From CAZVEE01 sp964625525 (lineage in GTDB: Bacteria; Pseudomonadota; Alphaproteobacteria; JAJFIK01), in the NCBI GenBank assembly GCA_964625525.1, contig CAZVEE010000009.1, positions 1 to 64,000 on the forward strand: a stretch of DNA of 64,000 bases. The letters are read 5' to 3'. The translations under genes were made by a program, and so were the position numbers. This document shows positions 1 through 7,980 of the stretch, in pieces. Positions within the stretch are counted from its first letter, which is position 1; each line of letters opens with the position of its first letter. The notes under the pieces are model-generated. The model had not been told where the DNA came from. It searched no databases and worked only from the letters and a program-made list of their open reading frames with translations.

Positions 1-767
1 CCATCCGTCATGGCTCCATCCTCTCAAGATCAGGAGCCTCCGGCAAACCCGGGGCAGTTCATCCCGCTTTGTGCTGACCTGCGAGGCCCTGGAAAACACC
101 AAGGAGCCAAGCGTCTTCCCGGTCTTTCAGCGCCTCTTTGCCGAACGGGGCCTGCCCAGAGCAATCCGCTCGGACAACGGCCTGCCGTTTGCCAGCCCCA
201 ATGGGCTTTACGGGCTCTCGAAACTGTCGGTCTGGTGGCTGCGCCTCGGGATCGACATTGAGCGCATCCGCCCGGGCCGGCCCCAGCAGAACGGGCGGCA
301 TGAGCGCATGCACCTGACCCTCAAAAAAGAGACCACCAAGCCAGCACGCGCCAACATCCTGCAACAGCAGGCCCGCTTTGATGAATTCATCCAGGAATTC
401 AATGCCGAACGGCCCCATGACGCCTTGGGCCTCAAACTGCCGGCCGAAGTCTATCGTCCGTCAACGAAGCAATACAAGGGGCTGCCGGAGGTCAGCTATC
501 CCTTCCACGATCGGGACATCCTGGTCACTGCTTGCGGGCGCATCTGCATGCACCGCAAGAAGATCAACATCTCAACGGTCCTTGCAGGACAAAGATTGGG
601 GATCCAAGAGGTCGACGAGGGCACATGGCTCGCCACCTTCATGCACTATGATCTCGGATATATCGACCTGGAGCAGAAAACCTTGCAAACCATCGACAAT
701 CCGTTCGGCCCGAGATTGTCACCCATGTCTTAGGAACAATCTGTCACCCATGTGTCCGGGTCAGACA
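1..767 (+). mobile_element. IS481-family insertion sequence, right-hand part
   Basis: The window opens inside an insertion sequence; its left end lies outside. The right end is placed at about 767, after a TGTCACCC...GGGTCAGACA stretch that follows the transposase stop. IS481-family elements usually end in TGT...ACA, so this boundary is an inference. The end lies about 10 bp from the 3' end of the tRNA-Ser gene. No target-site duplication can be checked because the other end is missing. Confidence 0.7.
2..733 (+). CDS. IS481-family transposase, 5'-truncated (integrase core)
   Basis: DDE transposase that would move the surrounding IS. From about base 56 the translation reads SSRFVLTCEALEN, then IRSDNG, which carries the second catalytic Asp, and QQNGRHERMHLTLKKE, which carries the catalytic Glu. 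The C-terminal part (AGQRLGI, DLGYIDLEQ, NPFG) is typical of the group. The start lies before the window. The first roughly 18 codons do not resemble the usual strand around the first catalytic Asp, so the 5' part may be rearranged or frameshifted and the enzyme may be dead. The stop is TAG at 731-733. Confidence 0.8.
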   Translation, partial: HPSWLHPLKIRSLRQTRGSSSRFVLTCEALENTKEPSVFPVFQRLFAERGLPRAIRSDNGLPFASPNGLYGLSKLSVWWLRLGIDIERIRPGRPQQNGRHERMHLTLKKETTKPARANILQQQARFDEFIQEFNAERPHDALGLKLPAEVYRPSTKQYKGLPEVSYPFHDRDILVTACGRICMHRKKINISTVLAGQRLGIQEVDEGTWLATFMHYDLGYIDLEQKTLQTIDNPFGPRLSPMS

Positions 768-776
768 GTCACACCT

Positions 777-866
777 TGGCGGATGGGGTGGGATTCGAAC
801 CCACGAGACGCGTAAACGCCTGCCGGTTTTCAAGACCGGTGCCTTCAACCACTCGGCCACCCATCC
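777..866 (-). tRNA. tRNA-Ser (anticodon UGA)
   Basis: On the minus strand the sequence starts GGATGGG and ends CCCATCC-G-CCA, a perfect 7-bp acceptor stem with an encoded CCA. The anticodon arm CCGGTCTTGAAAACCGG places UGA in the loop. A long variable arm (GCGTTTACGCG region) marks it as a class II tRNA, and GGGTTCGAATCCC forms the T arm. About 90 nt including CCA. It reads UCA and, by wobble, other UCN codons. It is an intact gene with an IS end just downstream. Confidence 0.95.
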
Positions 867-937
867 CGCTTGTGATGTCGCGAAAATGACACCCCGCGCC
901 GCAGACCGCAAGTCGGAGCATTGGCACGCAATGAGAC

Positions 938-966
938 AAAAAAGGCGGGGACAGCCCCGCCTTTTT
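938..966 (-). terminator. Rho-independent terminator of the giant RTX gene
   Basis: A GGCGGGG / CCCCGCC stem with a 4-nt loop (944-961) is flanked by an A6 run on one side and a T5 run on the other, so it can work in both directions. On the minus strand it lies 22 bp past the stop of the RTX gene and ends in TTTTTT. Confidence 0.85.
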
Positions 967-988
967 CGTATGGAGATCACTGATCCGC

Positions 989-3900
989 TTAGACGGAGAA
1001 CACGTCCACGCTATCAGCCCAGATGTAGTAAGTGCCGCGGATGGTGATGGAGCTATCGTCCACATTGATCACCAACGCGTTCAGGCCTCGCTCCACGTCA
1101 TCATCGTGCTGGTTGATGATGCCATCATCATTGCTGTCCAGATCCAGCGTGTTGGACGGATCAAAGAAAGCCAACCGGTCGGTGCCCGTGGCGAAGTCCC
1201 AGATCCAGTCATCGCCGAAGTCCGACGTGGTGTCGAAGTAGAAGGTGTCCTCCGTCCAGAAGCCGCCGCCGACGAGAAAATCGTCGCCCTCGCCGCCAAC
1301 CACGGTGTCCGCACCGCCGTAAAGGAAGCTGTCGACGAAGTCGACGGAGTCACCGAGGACGATGTCGTCCCCCTCGCCGCCGTCCACATCGTCAGTGCCG
1401 ATGCCGCCCGCGGCCAGGTCATTCCCGTCACCACTGTCCACATCGTCTTCACCGGCACCACCAGCGGCGATGTCGTCGCCGTCGCCGCCGGTCACCGTGT
1501 CGTCGCCGAAGCCGCCGCCGACAATGTCATCACCGGTGCCGCCATCGACCGTGTCATCACCGAAGCCGCCATTGGCACTATCGTCTCCGGCTTCACCGTC
1601 GATGTCATCATTGCCGAGACCGCCGGAGATGGCGTCGTCATCGCCACCGCCAAGCAGCTCATCGTCGCCAACGCCGCCGTCGATCTCATCGTCTCCGGCT
1701 CCGCCATCGACCGTGTCATCGCCAAAGCCTGCATCGATGTCATCGTTGCCGCCGCTGCCGCTCAGATCATCATCGCCGAAGCCGCCATCGATTTCGTCAT
1801 CACCGGCGCCGCCATCCACGGTGTCAACGCCAAGGCCGCCGTCGATATCGTCGTTGCCGCCATTGCCATCGATGTCGTCATCGCCAAGGCCCCCAACGAT
1901 GGTGTCATCACCGCCATTGCCTTCCAGATCGTCATCACCGGAGCCGCCGTCGATATCGTCGTCAGCGCCGCCGCCGCTGATGGTGTCGTCGCCACTGCCG
2001 CCGTCGATGTCATCATCGCCGCCATTGCCATCGATGGTGTCGTTCCCGGTGCCGCCATCAATGTCATCATTGCCGGCCCCACCGCTGATCTCATCATCAC
2101 CGCCTTCGCCGTCGATCTCATCGTCGCCGCCGTCGCCATTGATGGTGTCACCTTGGCCGACTTCGTCACCGCCTCGGATGATGTCATCACCCGAGCCGCC
2201 GTTCAGTTCATCGAAATCGCCGCCGCCGTCGATTTCGTCATCGCCGGCATCCCCATTGATGGTGTCCTCGCCAAGGCCGCCGTTCAGTTCGTCATCGCCG
2301 TCGCCGCCATTGATGATGTCGCCCGGGCTGTTTTCATCGCCGCCATCAACCACGTCGTCGCCGTCGCCGCCGTCAATGGTGTCAACGCCGGCACCGCCCT
2401 GGATGTCATCGTCGCCGTCGCCACCATCGATGGTGTCTTCGCCGTCGCCGCCGTCGATGGTGTCATCATCATCGCCGCCGTCGATGTCGTCGTCGCCCGC
2501 ATTGCCTTCGATGTCGTCTTCACCTTCAGCACCCATGAGGGTGTCGTCACCTACGCCGCCGTCGATGACGTCGTCGCTCATGCCACCGTCGATCTCATCA
2601 TCACCGGCATTCCCGTTGAGCGTGTCCTCACCATTGCGGCCGTCAATGACGTCGTTGCCTTCGCCACCATTGACCGTGTCGGCACCACCGCCGGCACTGA
2701 TGTCATCGTCGCCATCGCCGCCGTCGAGATCGTCGTCGCCGGTTCCGCCGGAGATGTCGTCTTCGCCATCGCCACCGTCGATGTCGTTCTCACCGTCATC
2801 CCCTTCGAGCGTGTCATCGAAGTCCGAGCCGATGATATTCTCAATATCAGTGAGCGTATCTTCGTCACCCTCGCCGTCGTCCGTGGCTTCGCCGTCTTCG
2901 AGGCTTGCGGTGACGCCAGAGGACGCGTCCGAGTAATCCACCGTATCCTCGCCGTCGCCGCCGTCGAGATCGTCGTCCCCTTCGCTGCCCACGATGGTGT
3001 CGTCGCCATCGCCGCCTTCAATGACATCGTCACCGCCACCGCCATCAATCTCGTCATCGCCGTCACCGCCGCCGATGAGGTCGTCGCCGCGCTCCCCATC
3101 AATGGTGTCGTCGCCGTCACCGCCGTCGATGAGATCGCCGAGGATATCAAGCCCAAAGAAGGTTTCGTCGCCCCCCGTGATGGTGTCGTCGTCGTTGCCG
3201 CCCAGAATGACATCGGAGCCGCTGCCGCCGTCGATGGTGTCTTCGCCGTCGCCGCCATTGATGAGGTCGGCGCCGCCTTCCCCATTCAGCTCGTCATCCC
3301 CGGCACCGCCATCAATGCCATCACCGATCAGCAGCTCGTCACCGCCATTGATGGTGTCGTTCCCATCATCCCCGTTCAGCAAGTCAGGCTGATCGCCGCC
3401 ATCAATAGTGTCGTCGCCGTCGCCGCCATTGATGGTGTCGCTGCCGTCGTCACCGTCGAGTTCGTCGTCCCCTTCACCGCCATTGATCAGATCCAGGCCA
3501 TCGCCGCCGCCGATCGTATCGTTGCCAGCGCCGCCATCAATGTCATCACCCGGAAGGTCGATGCCAAAAACGCTTTCATCTCCGCCTTCGATGGTGTCAT
3601 CGCCGTCACCACCGTCGATGTCATCGCGGCCATCGCCGCCCTCAATCGTGTCGTTGTCGTCGCCGCCATCGATGTCGTCGTCGCCGTCGGCGCCAAGGAT
3701 GGTGTCATCTCCTTCGCCGCCATCGATGTCGTCGTCGTCGTCGCCGCCGTCAATGTCGTCCTCGCCAGCACCGCCATCGATCTCATCATCGCCCTCGGCA
3801 CCGAGGATGGTGTCATCCCCTTCGCCGCCATCGATGTCGTCGTCGCTCATGCCGCCGTCGATCTCATCGTCGCCTGCGTCACCATTCAGCGTGTCCTGAC

Positions 3901-6073
3901 CATTGCGGCCATCAATGACGTCATCGCCTTCGCCACCATTCACGGTGTCGCTGCCGCCACCGCCATTGAGATCATCGTCGCCATCGCCCCCGTCGATGGT
4001 GTCATCACCCCCGTCGCCGTCGATGTCGTCTTCGCCATCGCCGCCGTCGAGATCGTCATCGCCGCCATTGCCATCAATGTCGTCGTCGCCGTCACCACCA
4101 TCGATGTCGTTGTTTTCGTCGTCGCCCTCGAGCGTATCGGCGAAGTCGGAGCCGACCAGATTTTCGATTTCGGTCAGGGTGTCCGTGCCGCCATCGCCAT
4201 CATCATCGGCGCTACCCGTATCCAGGTTGGCATCCACGGCCGCTGCGGCATCGGAATAGTCGGCGGTGTCCTCGCCGGCGCCGCCGTCGAGATCGTCATC
4301 GCCGGCATTCCCCGAAAGGGTGTCATCACCAGCGTCGCCATCAATATCGTCTTCGCCTTCGCCGCCATTGATGGTGTCGGCGCCATCGTCACCGTTGAGC
4401 GTGTCATCGTCGTCACCACCGTCGATGTCATCATCGCCATCGCCGCCGTTGATGGTGTCGTCATCATCGCCACCATCGAGGTCATCATCGCCACTATCGC
4501 CGTTGATGGTGTCTTCTCCGTCATCGCCGTCGATATCATCATCTCCGGCGCCACCGTTCAGCTCGTCATCGCCGTCATCACCGGAGATGTCGTCATCGCC
4601 AAGACCGCCTTCGACGGTGTCATCGTCTTCACCGCCAACGATCGTGTCGTTGTCGTCGCCACCGTCAATGTCGTCGTCACCGGAGCCACCGTCGATGTCG
4701 TCCTCACCGGAGCCACCATCGATGTCGTCGTCCCCTTCCGCCCCGAGGATGGTGTCATCCCCTGCGCCGCCATCGATGTCGTCGTCGCTCATGCCGCCGT
4801 CGATGTCGTCATTGCCGTCATCGCCATTCAGCGTGTCGGATCCATTGCGGCCGTCGATGGCATCGTCGCCGTCACCACCATTGACGGTGTCTTGGCCACC
4901 GCCGCCGTTGAGATCATCATCGCCCGTGCCGCCGTTGATCTCATCATCGCCGCCGCCGCCGGAAATGGTGTCGTCGTCGCCTTCGCCGTTCAGAACGTCG
5001 TCGCCGTCTTCGCCGTTGATTTCGTCGTCGCCAAGACCGCCGTCGATTTCGTCGTCGCCCTCACCGCCATTGAGGGTGTCGCCCGGGCTGTTCTCGTCAC
5101 CACCGTCAATGTCATCATCGCCGTCGCCGCCGTCGATCTGATCTTGACCCGTGCCGCCTTGGATGTCGTCGTCGCCCTCGGCGCCGTTGATCGTGTCATC
5201 GCCGTCGCCACCGTCGATCGTATCGTCGCTCATGCCGCCGTCGATGGTGTCATCCCCGCCGTCGCCATTCAGCGTGTCCTGACCATTGCGGCCATCAATG
5301 GAGTCGTCGCCCTCACCGCCATTGACCGTGTCGCTACCACCGCCCGCATTGATGTCATCCTCGCCGGCCCCGCCGTTGAGCTCGTCATCACCGCCAAGCC
5401 CGTCGATGTCGTCGTCGCCGTCATTGCCGTCGATGGTGTTGTCGTCGTCGTCGCCTTCGAGCGTGTCGTCGAAGTCGGACCCTTCAAGGTTCTCGATACT
5501 GGTCAGCGTGTCGCTGCCGCCATCGCCGTCGTCGGTCGCTTCGCCATCATCCAGGCTCGCGTCGACACCCGATGCAGCATCGGAGAAATCGGCCGTGTCG
5601 TCGCCGTCGCCGCCGTCCACATCATCGTCGCCCGCGCCGCCAGCCACGTCATCGTCGCCGTCACCGCCATTCACGTCATCGTTGCCCGCGCCGCCATTCA
5701 CCGTGTCGTCGCCAGGGCCGCCGAAGGCCGCATCATTGCCGTCGCCGCCATTCACCTCATCGTCACCGGTGAAGCCTGCGACCAGGTCATCACCGTCATC
5801 CCCGTTGACCTCATCATCGCCGAGACCACCGAAGCCAAAATCATCGCCATCGCCGCCGTTGATCTCGTCGTCGCCCGGACCGCCGATGGAGGCGTCATCG
5901 CCGTCTTCGCCATTGATCTCGTCATCGCCGAACCCGCCAAGCGAGACATCATCCCCGCCGCCCGCGTCGATGGTGTCATTTCCCCACCAGCCATAGCTGA
6001 ATTCGTCAGCGTCGTTGCCCTGGATCCAATCACCAAACCAAGAGCCAGAATTAACATTCCAAAAGCTGAACAT
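989..6073 (-). CDS. Giant Asp/Gly-rich RTX (hemolysin-type calcium-binding repeat) protein
   Basis: About 1,694 aa, almost wholly built of nonapeptides such as GGDGDDTID and NGGEGDDEI, matching the RTX calcium-binding consensus GGxGxDxUx. RTX tracts bind Ca2+ as beta-rolls after export by a type I system; no T1SS gene is present in this window. Three blocks of S/D-rich sequence followed by DTL(T)xIENxxGSDF interrupt the repeats at a spacing of about 442 aa. The last 100 residues lack repeats (TSDFGDDWIWDFATGTDRLAF to the end) and are the likely C-terminal secretion signal. Start: ATG 6073 is preferred because GGGG lies 6 nt upstream; ATGs at 6079 and 6085 and an open frame to 6175 are alternatives. 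There is no N-terminal signal peptide, as expected for T1SS cargo. Asp is extremely abundant, so the protein will be very acidic. Possible roles are surface layer, adhesion or matrix; none is proven. Confidence 0.88.
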   Translation of the reverse strand: MFSFWNVNSGSWFGDWIQGNDADEFSYGWWGNDTIDAGGGDDVSLGGFGDDEINGEDGDDASIGGPGDDEINGGDGDDFGFGGLGDDEVNGDDGDDLVAGFTGDDEVNGGDGNDAAFGGPGDDTVNGGAGNDDVNGGDGDDDVAGGAGDDDVDGGDGDDTADFSDAASGVDASLDDGEATDDGDGGSDTLTSIENLEGSDFDDTLEGDDDDNTIDGNDGDDDIDGLGGDDELNGGAGEDDINAGGGSDTVNGGEGDDSIDGRNGQDTLNGDGGDDTIDGGMSDDTIDGGDGDDTINGAEGDDDIQGGTGQDQIDGGDGDDDIDGGDENSPGDTLNGGEGDDEIDGGLGDDEINGEDGDDVLNGEGDDDTISGGGGDDEINGGTGDDDLNGGGGQDTVNGGDGDDAIDGRNGSDTLNGDDGNDDIDGGMSDDDIDGGAGDDTILGAEGDDDIDGGSGEDDIDGGSGDDDIDGGDDNDTIVGGEDDDTVEGGLGDDDISGDDGDDELNGGAGDDDIDGDDGEDTINGDSGDDDLDGGDDDDTINGGDGDDDIDGGDDDDTLNGDDGADTINGGEGEDDIDGDAGDDTLSGNAGDDDLDGGAGEDTADYSDAAAAVDANLDTGSADDDGDGGTDTLTEIENLVGSDFADTLEGDDENNDIDGGDGDDDIDGNGGDDDLDGGDGEDDIDGDGGDDTIDGGDGDDDLNGGGGSDTVNGGEGDDVIDGRNGQDTLNGDAGDDEIDGGMSDDDIDGGEGDDTILGAEGDDEIDGGAGEDDIDGGDDDDDIDGGEGDDTILGADGDDDIDGGDDNDTIEGGDGRDDIDGGDGDDTIEGGDESVFGIDLPGDDIDGGAGNDTIGGGDGLDLINGGEGDDELDGDDGSDTINGGDGDDTIDGGDQPDLLNGDDGNDTINGGDELLIGDGIDGGAGDDELNGEGGADLINGGDGEDTIDGGSGSDVILGGNDDDTITGGDETFFGLDILGDLIDGGDGDDTIDGERGDDLIGGGDGDDEIDGGGGDDVIEGGDGDDTIVGSEGDDDLDGGDGEDTVDYSDASSGVTASLEDGEATDDGEGDEDTLTDIENIIGSDFDDTLEGDDGENDIDGGDGEDDISGGTGDDDLDGGDGDDDISAGGGADTVNGGEGNDVIDGRNGEDTLNGNAGDDEIDGGMSDDVIDGGVGDDTLMGAEGEDDIEGNAGDDDIDGGDDDDTIDGGDGEDTIDGGDGDDDIQGGAGVDTIDGGDGDDVVDGGDENSPGDIINGGDGDDELNGGLGEDTINGDAGDDEIDGGGDFDELNGGSGDDIIRGGDEVGQGDTINGDGGDDEIDGEGGDDEISGGAGNDDIDGGTGNDTIDGNGGDDDIDGGSGDDTISGGGADDDIDGGSGDDDLEGNGGDDTIVGGLGDDDIDGNGGNDDIDGGLGVDTVDGGAGDDEIDGGFGDDDLSGSGGNDDIDAGFGDDTVDGGAGDDEIDGGVGDDELLGGGDDDAISGGLGNDDIDGEAGDDSANGGFGDDTVDGGTGDDIVGGGFGDDTVTGGDGDDIAAGGAGEDDVDSGDGNDLAAGGIGTDDVDGGEGDDIVLGDSVDFVDSFLYGGADTVVGGEGDDFLVGGGFWTEDTFYFDTTSDFGDDWIWDFATGTDRLAFFDPSNTLDLDSNDDGIINQHDDDVERGLNALVINVDDSSITIRGTYYIWADSVDVFSV
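1300..5900 (-). repeat. Nested RTX repeat: 27-bp units within a 1.33-kb higher-order repeat
   Basis: The basic unit is 27 bp (9 codons). A marker segment that encodes D(F/Y)SDA recurs at 5577-5599, 4248-4270 and 2925-2947, spaced 1,329 and 1,323 bp apart, giving three copies of a roughly 442-codon module. A second marker, DGRNGxDTLNG...DGGMSDD, occurs four times, near 5229, 4789, 3846 and 2577. Third-position changes scattered through the copies argue for old duplications kept by selection or occasional recombination, not very recent ones. Confidence 0.8.
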
Positions 6074-6458
6074 GGCCATCCCCATACTACTGATGCGCGC
6101 AAGACCGCCGGCGGGCCGCCCCGGTCTTGGAGGTAAATTCACTGGTTTGGGGGGTGCCCAGACACTCCGCCCCAATTACAGCAAGGCAATACTTGCAGGC
6201 TCACGGTTCGTCAATTGCAAGAATGGCCGAGCGCACGGCAACTTAGGGGGTAGAACGTTCGCAAAAGATTAAATTTCCAATGTCTTTTGAAGGCCTTGGT
6301 TGTGTGATTTTCCAAGGCGGATAACACGCGAAAAATGCGCATATCGATGCTGGACCACAACTTAAGGACAGGATTCTTACCGGGACTCGGCTTGCTGTTC
6401 GGTTAGGAAAGACCGCATTTGACGAGAAAATACGCTCAAACTGTACGAGCGAAAGTCG
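6074..6458. other. Intergenic region upstream of the giant RTX gene
   Basis: About 385 bp, noticeably lower in GC than the flanks. It should hold the promoter of the RTX gene. I see no convincing gene, repeat or clear -35/-10 pair in it. Confidence 0.5.
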
Positions 6459-6498
6459 AAAAAGACGACGGCCGGTCAGCGATTCGCCACCGGCCGTC
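6459..6498 (-). terminator. Rho-independent terminator after the small membrane protein gene
   Basis: A 10-bp perfect stem, GACGGCCGGT (6467-6476) with ACCGGCCGTC (6489-6498), is followed on the minus strand by GTCTTTTTCG. It lies 15 bp past the stop of the 6513-6911 gene. Confidence 0.8.
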
Positions 6499-6512
6499 TG
6501 GCATCGCATGGC

Positions 6513-6911
6513 TCAGTCACGGCCACCAAGACTGAGCAGCGTGTCGTCCTTGCGCATCAGGAACAACGCGATCAGAGCCGCCAGGGTCGGCACTGCCGCC
6601 CAGAAGAGGATGTTAGGATCCTGCGCCGGGGTCAGAAGCTGCTGCCAGGTGGACAGGGTCGACACACCGTGCATCAGCATCACACCGCCATAGCTGATGG
6701 TCTTGACCAGGCCGAGCAAGAACAGCAGCACGAGCAAGGCCTGCAAGCCGCCCAGGATGTAAGAGCCCAGTTCCGGCAGATCTTCGAAGAAGTAGTATGT
6801 CGCGAAAACATTGGCGGTGGCCTCCGGCGCCAAGAACTTGGCCGCGATCCAGGGGAGCAGAAACAGCACCACCGACACCCGAATCAGCAGCAGACCAATT
6901 TTCTGATTCAT
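6513..6911 (-). CDS. Small four-helix membrane protein, DoxX-like
   Basis: 132 aa with about four hydrophobic segments (residues 5-27, 45-68, 70-85 and 100-117) and short loops. The size and layout resemble small DoxX-like membrane proteins, but I see no diagnostic motif, so the family is tentative. It starts with ATG at 6911 and ends TGA. The unknown 311-aa gene lies 43 bp upstream on the same strand, so the two may be cotranscribed; a strong terminator follows. Confidence 0.6.
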   Translation of the reverse strand: MNQKIGLLLIRVSVVLFLLPWIAAKFLAPEATANVFATYYFFEDLPELGSYILGGLQALLVLLFLLGLVKTISYGGVMLMHGVSTLSTWQQLLTPAQDPNILFWAAVPTLAALIALFLMRKDDTLLSLGGRD

Positions 6912-6954
6912 TTCATCTTCATCCTTCCATGTGCGCGGCAGCTTGAAACTTCAT

Positions 6955-7890
6955 TCAACTTTGTTGCTCAGCCTTGTCAACAACAGCTCGCAAAGCCCCG
7001 GCGAGCACGGCCGTGACAATGGCTTCATTAATCTCGGTAAACTTCGCACGGACCGCTTCACCGGCCTGGGGCGCAACACTCTCCGCGAGCTTCTCAGGAA
7101 AATAATAGATTTCAAAGGCGAGGAACCCTGCAAGCAGCGGCAAGACTACCCAAAGAAGCGGTATTGTCCCGAGGCCCCCCATTGCCAACAGCGCCAGGAG
7201 GGCCTTACCGATCGCTGTTTTGACTAAGAACGCAATACCACCACTCTTGATCAAGCCAATGATGAGTGACTGGAGCGCGTGGGATGCAATCACTTTTGAC
7301 ACGGCCGATTTGATCACTGCCGCAAGCGCGGCCTTGCCAGCCGCAGTTGACATCACCTTGGCAACGCTCGTCATCAGGGTTTTACCTGCAGCGCTTCCCA
7401 TAAAACGTTGGATCTGATCTGACGCTGCATCAAGTATCTGACCGCCAGGCGATGTAATCGATTTCAGTTGACGGATCGCCTCTTGGTCCCGCAACAGATG
7501 GTCCAGTGAGGCGCTCACGCCACCTCGCACCCCGTCTTCAACGCCGCTTTCGCTCAAGGCACGCTCTATTCCCGCTTCAAGCGCATCAATGGCAATGCGG
7601 GATTGATAAAAAGCTGTCACAGCGTCTTGTACGGCAGACAGCGCCTTCTCCGTGACGTAGCTTTCAACCCTGTGACCATTGAAAGTATCTTCCTGCATGA
7701 AAGCGATGAGTACTTCTGCATAGGTGCTGGATACATCAGGATCATATCTTCGGCCGCCGGAAATAAATGTAACCGTGTCGGCCGATGAAAGGCTGCGAAT
7801 ACGTCCATCCACAGCTCGTTCCACCTGATTGATCAGTATATCCCGATGCGGTTCCAAAGCCGCCGCAACACGGTCAACAAATGCACTCAT
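6955..7890 (-). CDS. Unknown protein with hydrophobic C-terminal half
   Basis: 311 aa, not recognised. The N-terminal half is soluble and helical. From about residue 165 the sequence is Ala/Ile/Leu-rich (AAGKALLALLAMGG, IPLLWVVLPLLAGFLAFEIYYF), with two or three probable membrane segments at about 205-270, then a short amphipathic tail. A strong Shine-Dalgarno run (GGGGGGAAG) precedes ATG 7890. Base composition is clearly less GC-rich than the flanking housekeeping genes, which suggests recent acquisition. The 5' leader contains a perfect inverted repeat (see 7903-7933). A membrane-active or pore-forming role would be speculation. Confidence 0.6.
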   Translation of the reverse strand: MSAFVDRVAAALEPHRDILINQVERAVDGRIRSLSSADTVTFISGGRRYDPDVSSTYAEVLIAFMQEDTFNGHRVESYVTEKALSAVQDAVTAFYQSRIAIDALEAGIERALSESGVEDGVRGGVSASLDHLLRDQEAIRQLKSITSPGGQILDAASDQIQRFMGSAAGKTLMTSVAKVMSTAAGKAALAAVIKSAVSKVIASHALQSLIIGLIKSGGIAFLVKTAIGKALLALLAMGGLGTIPLLWVVLPLLAGFLAFEIYYFPEKLAESVAPQAGEAVRAKFTEINEAIVTAVLAGALRAVVDKAEQQS

Positions 7891-7902
7891 GGCTTCCCCC
7901 CC

Positions 7903-7933
7903 CTGAGAGAATTATGACTTAGAATTCTCTCAG
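7903..7933 (-). promoter_or_regulatory. 11-bp perfect inverted repeat in the leader of the 311-aa gene
   Basis: CTGAGAGAATT (7903-7913) and AATTCTCTCAG (7923-7933) are perfectly complementary with a 9-bp spacer. The repeat lies 13-43 bp upstream of the start codon at 7890, overlapping or touching the ribosome-binding region. It has no T-run, so an operator or an RNA hairpin controlling translation is more likely than a terminator. A second, 7-bp palindrome (ACTGATA/TATCAGT, 7964-7980) abuts the stop of the upstream peptidase gene. Confidence 0.45.
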
Positions 7934-7980
7934 GAGTACGGGAAGATCGTCAAGCTGCTCCGCACTGATATTTTATCAGT

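Noticed and set aside
989..6073. Short regularly spaced repeats that could look like a CRISPR array
   Set aside because: The period is 27 bp without unique spacers, the units are in codon frame and encode RTX nonapeptides.
1106..6136. A 1,676-codon open frame on the plus strand opposite the giant RTX gene, plus shorter ones in other frames
   Set aside because: It arises because GAC/GGC/GAT-rich repeats read backwards give GTC/GCC/ATC, which contain no stops. The Val/Ala/Ile-only protein has no domain and no ribosome site.
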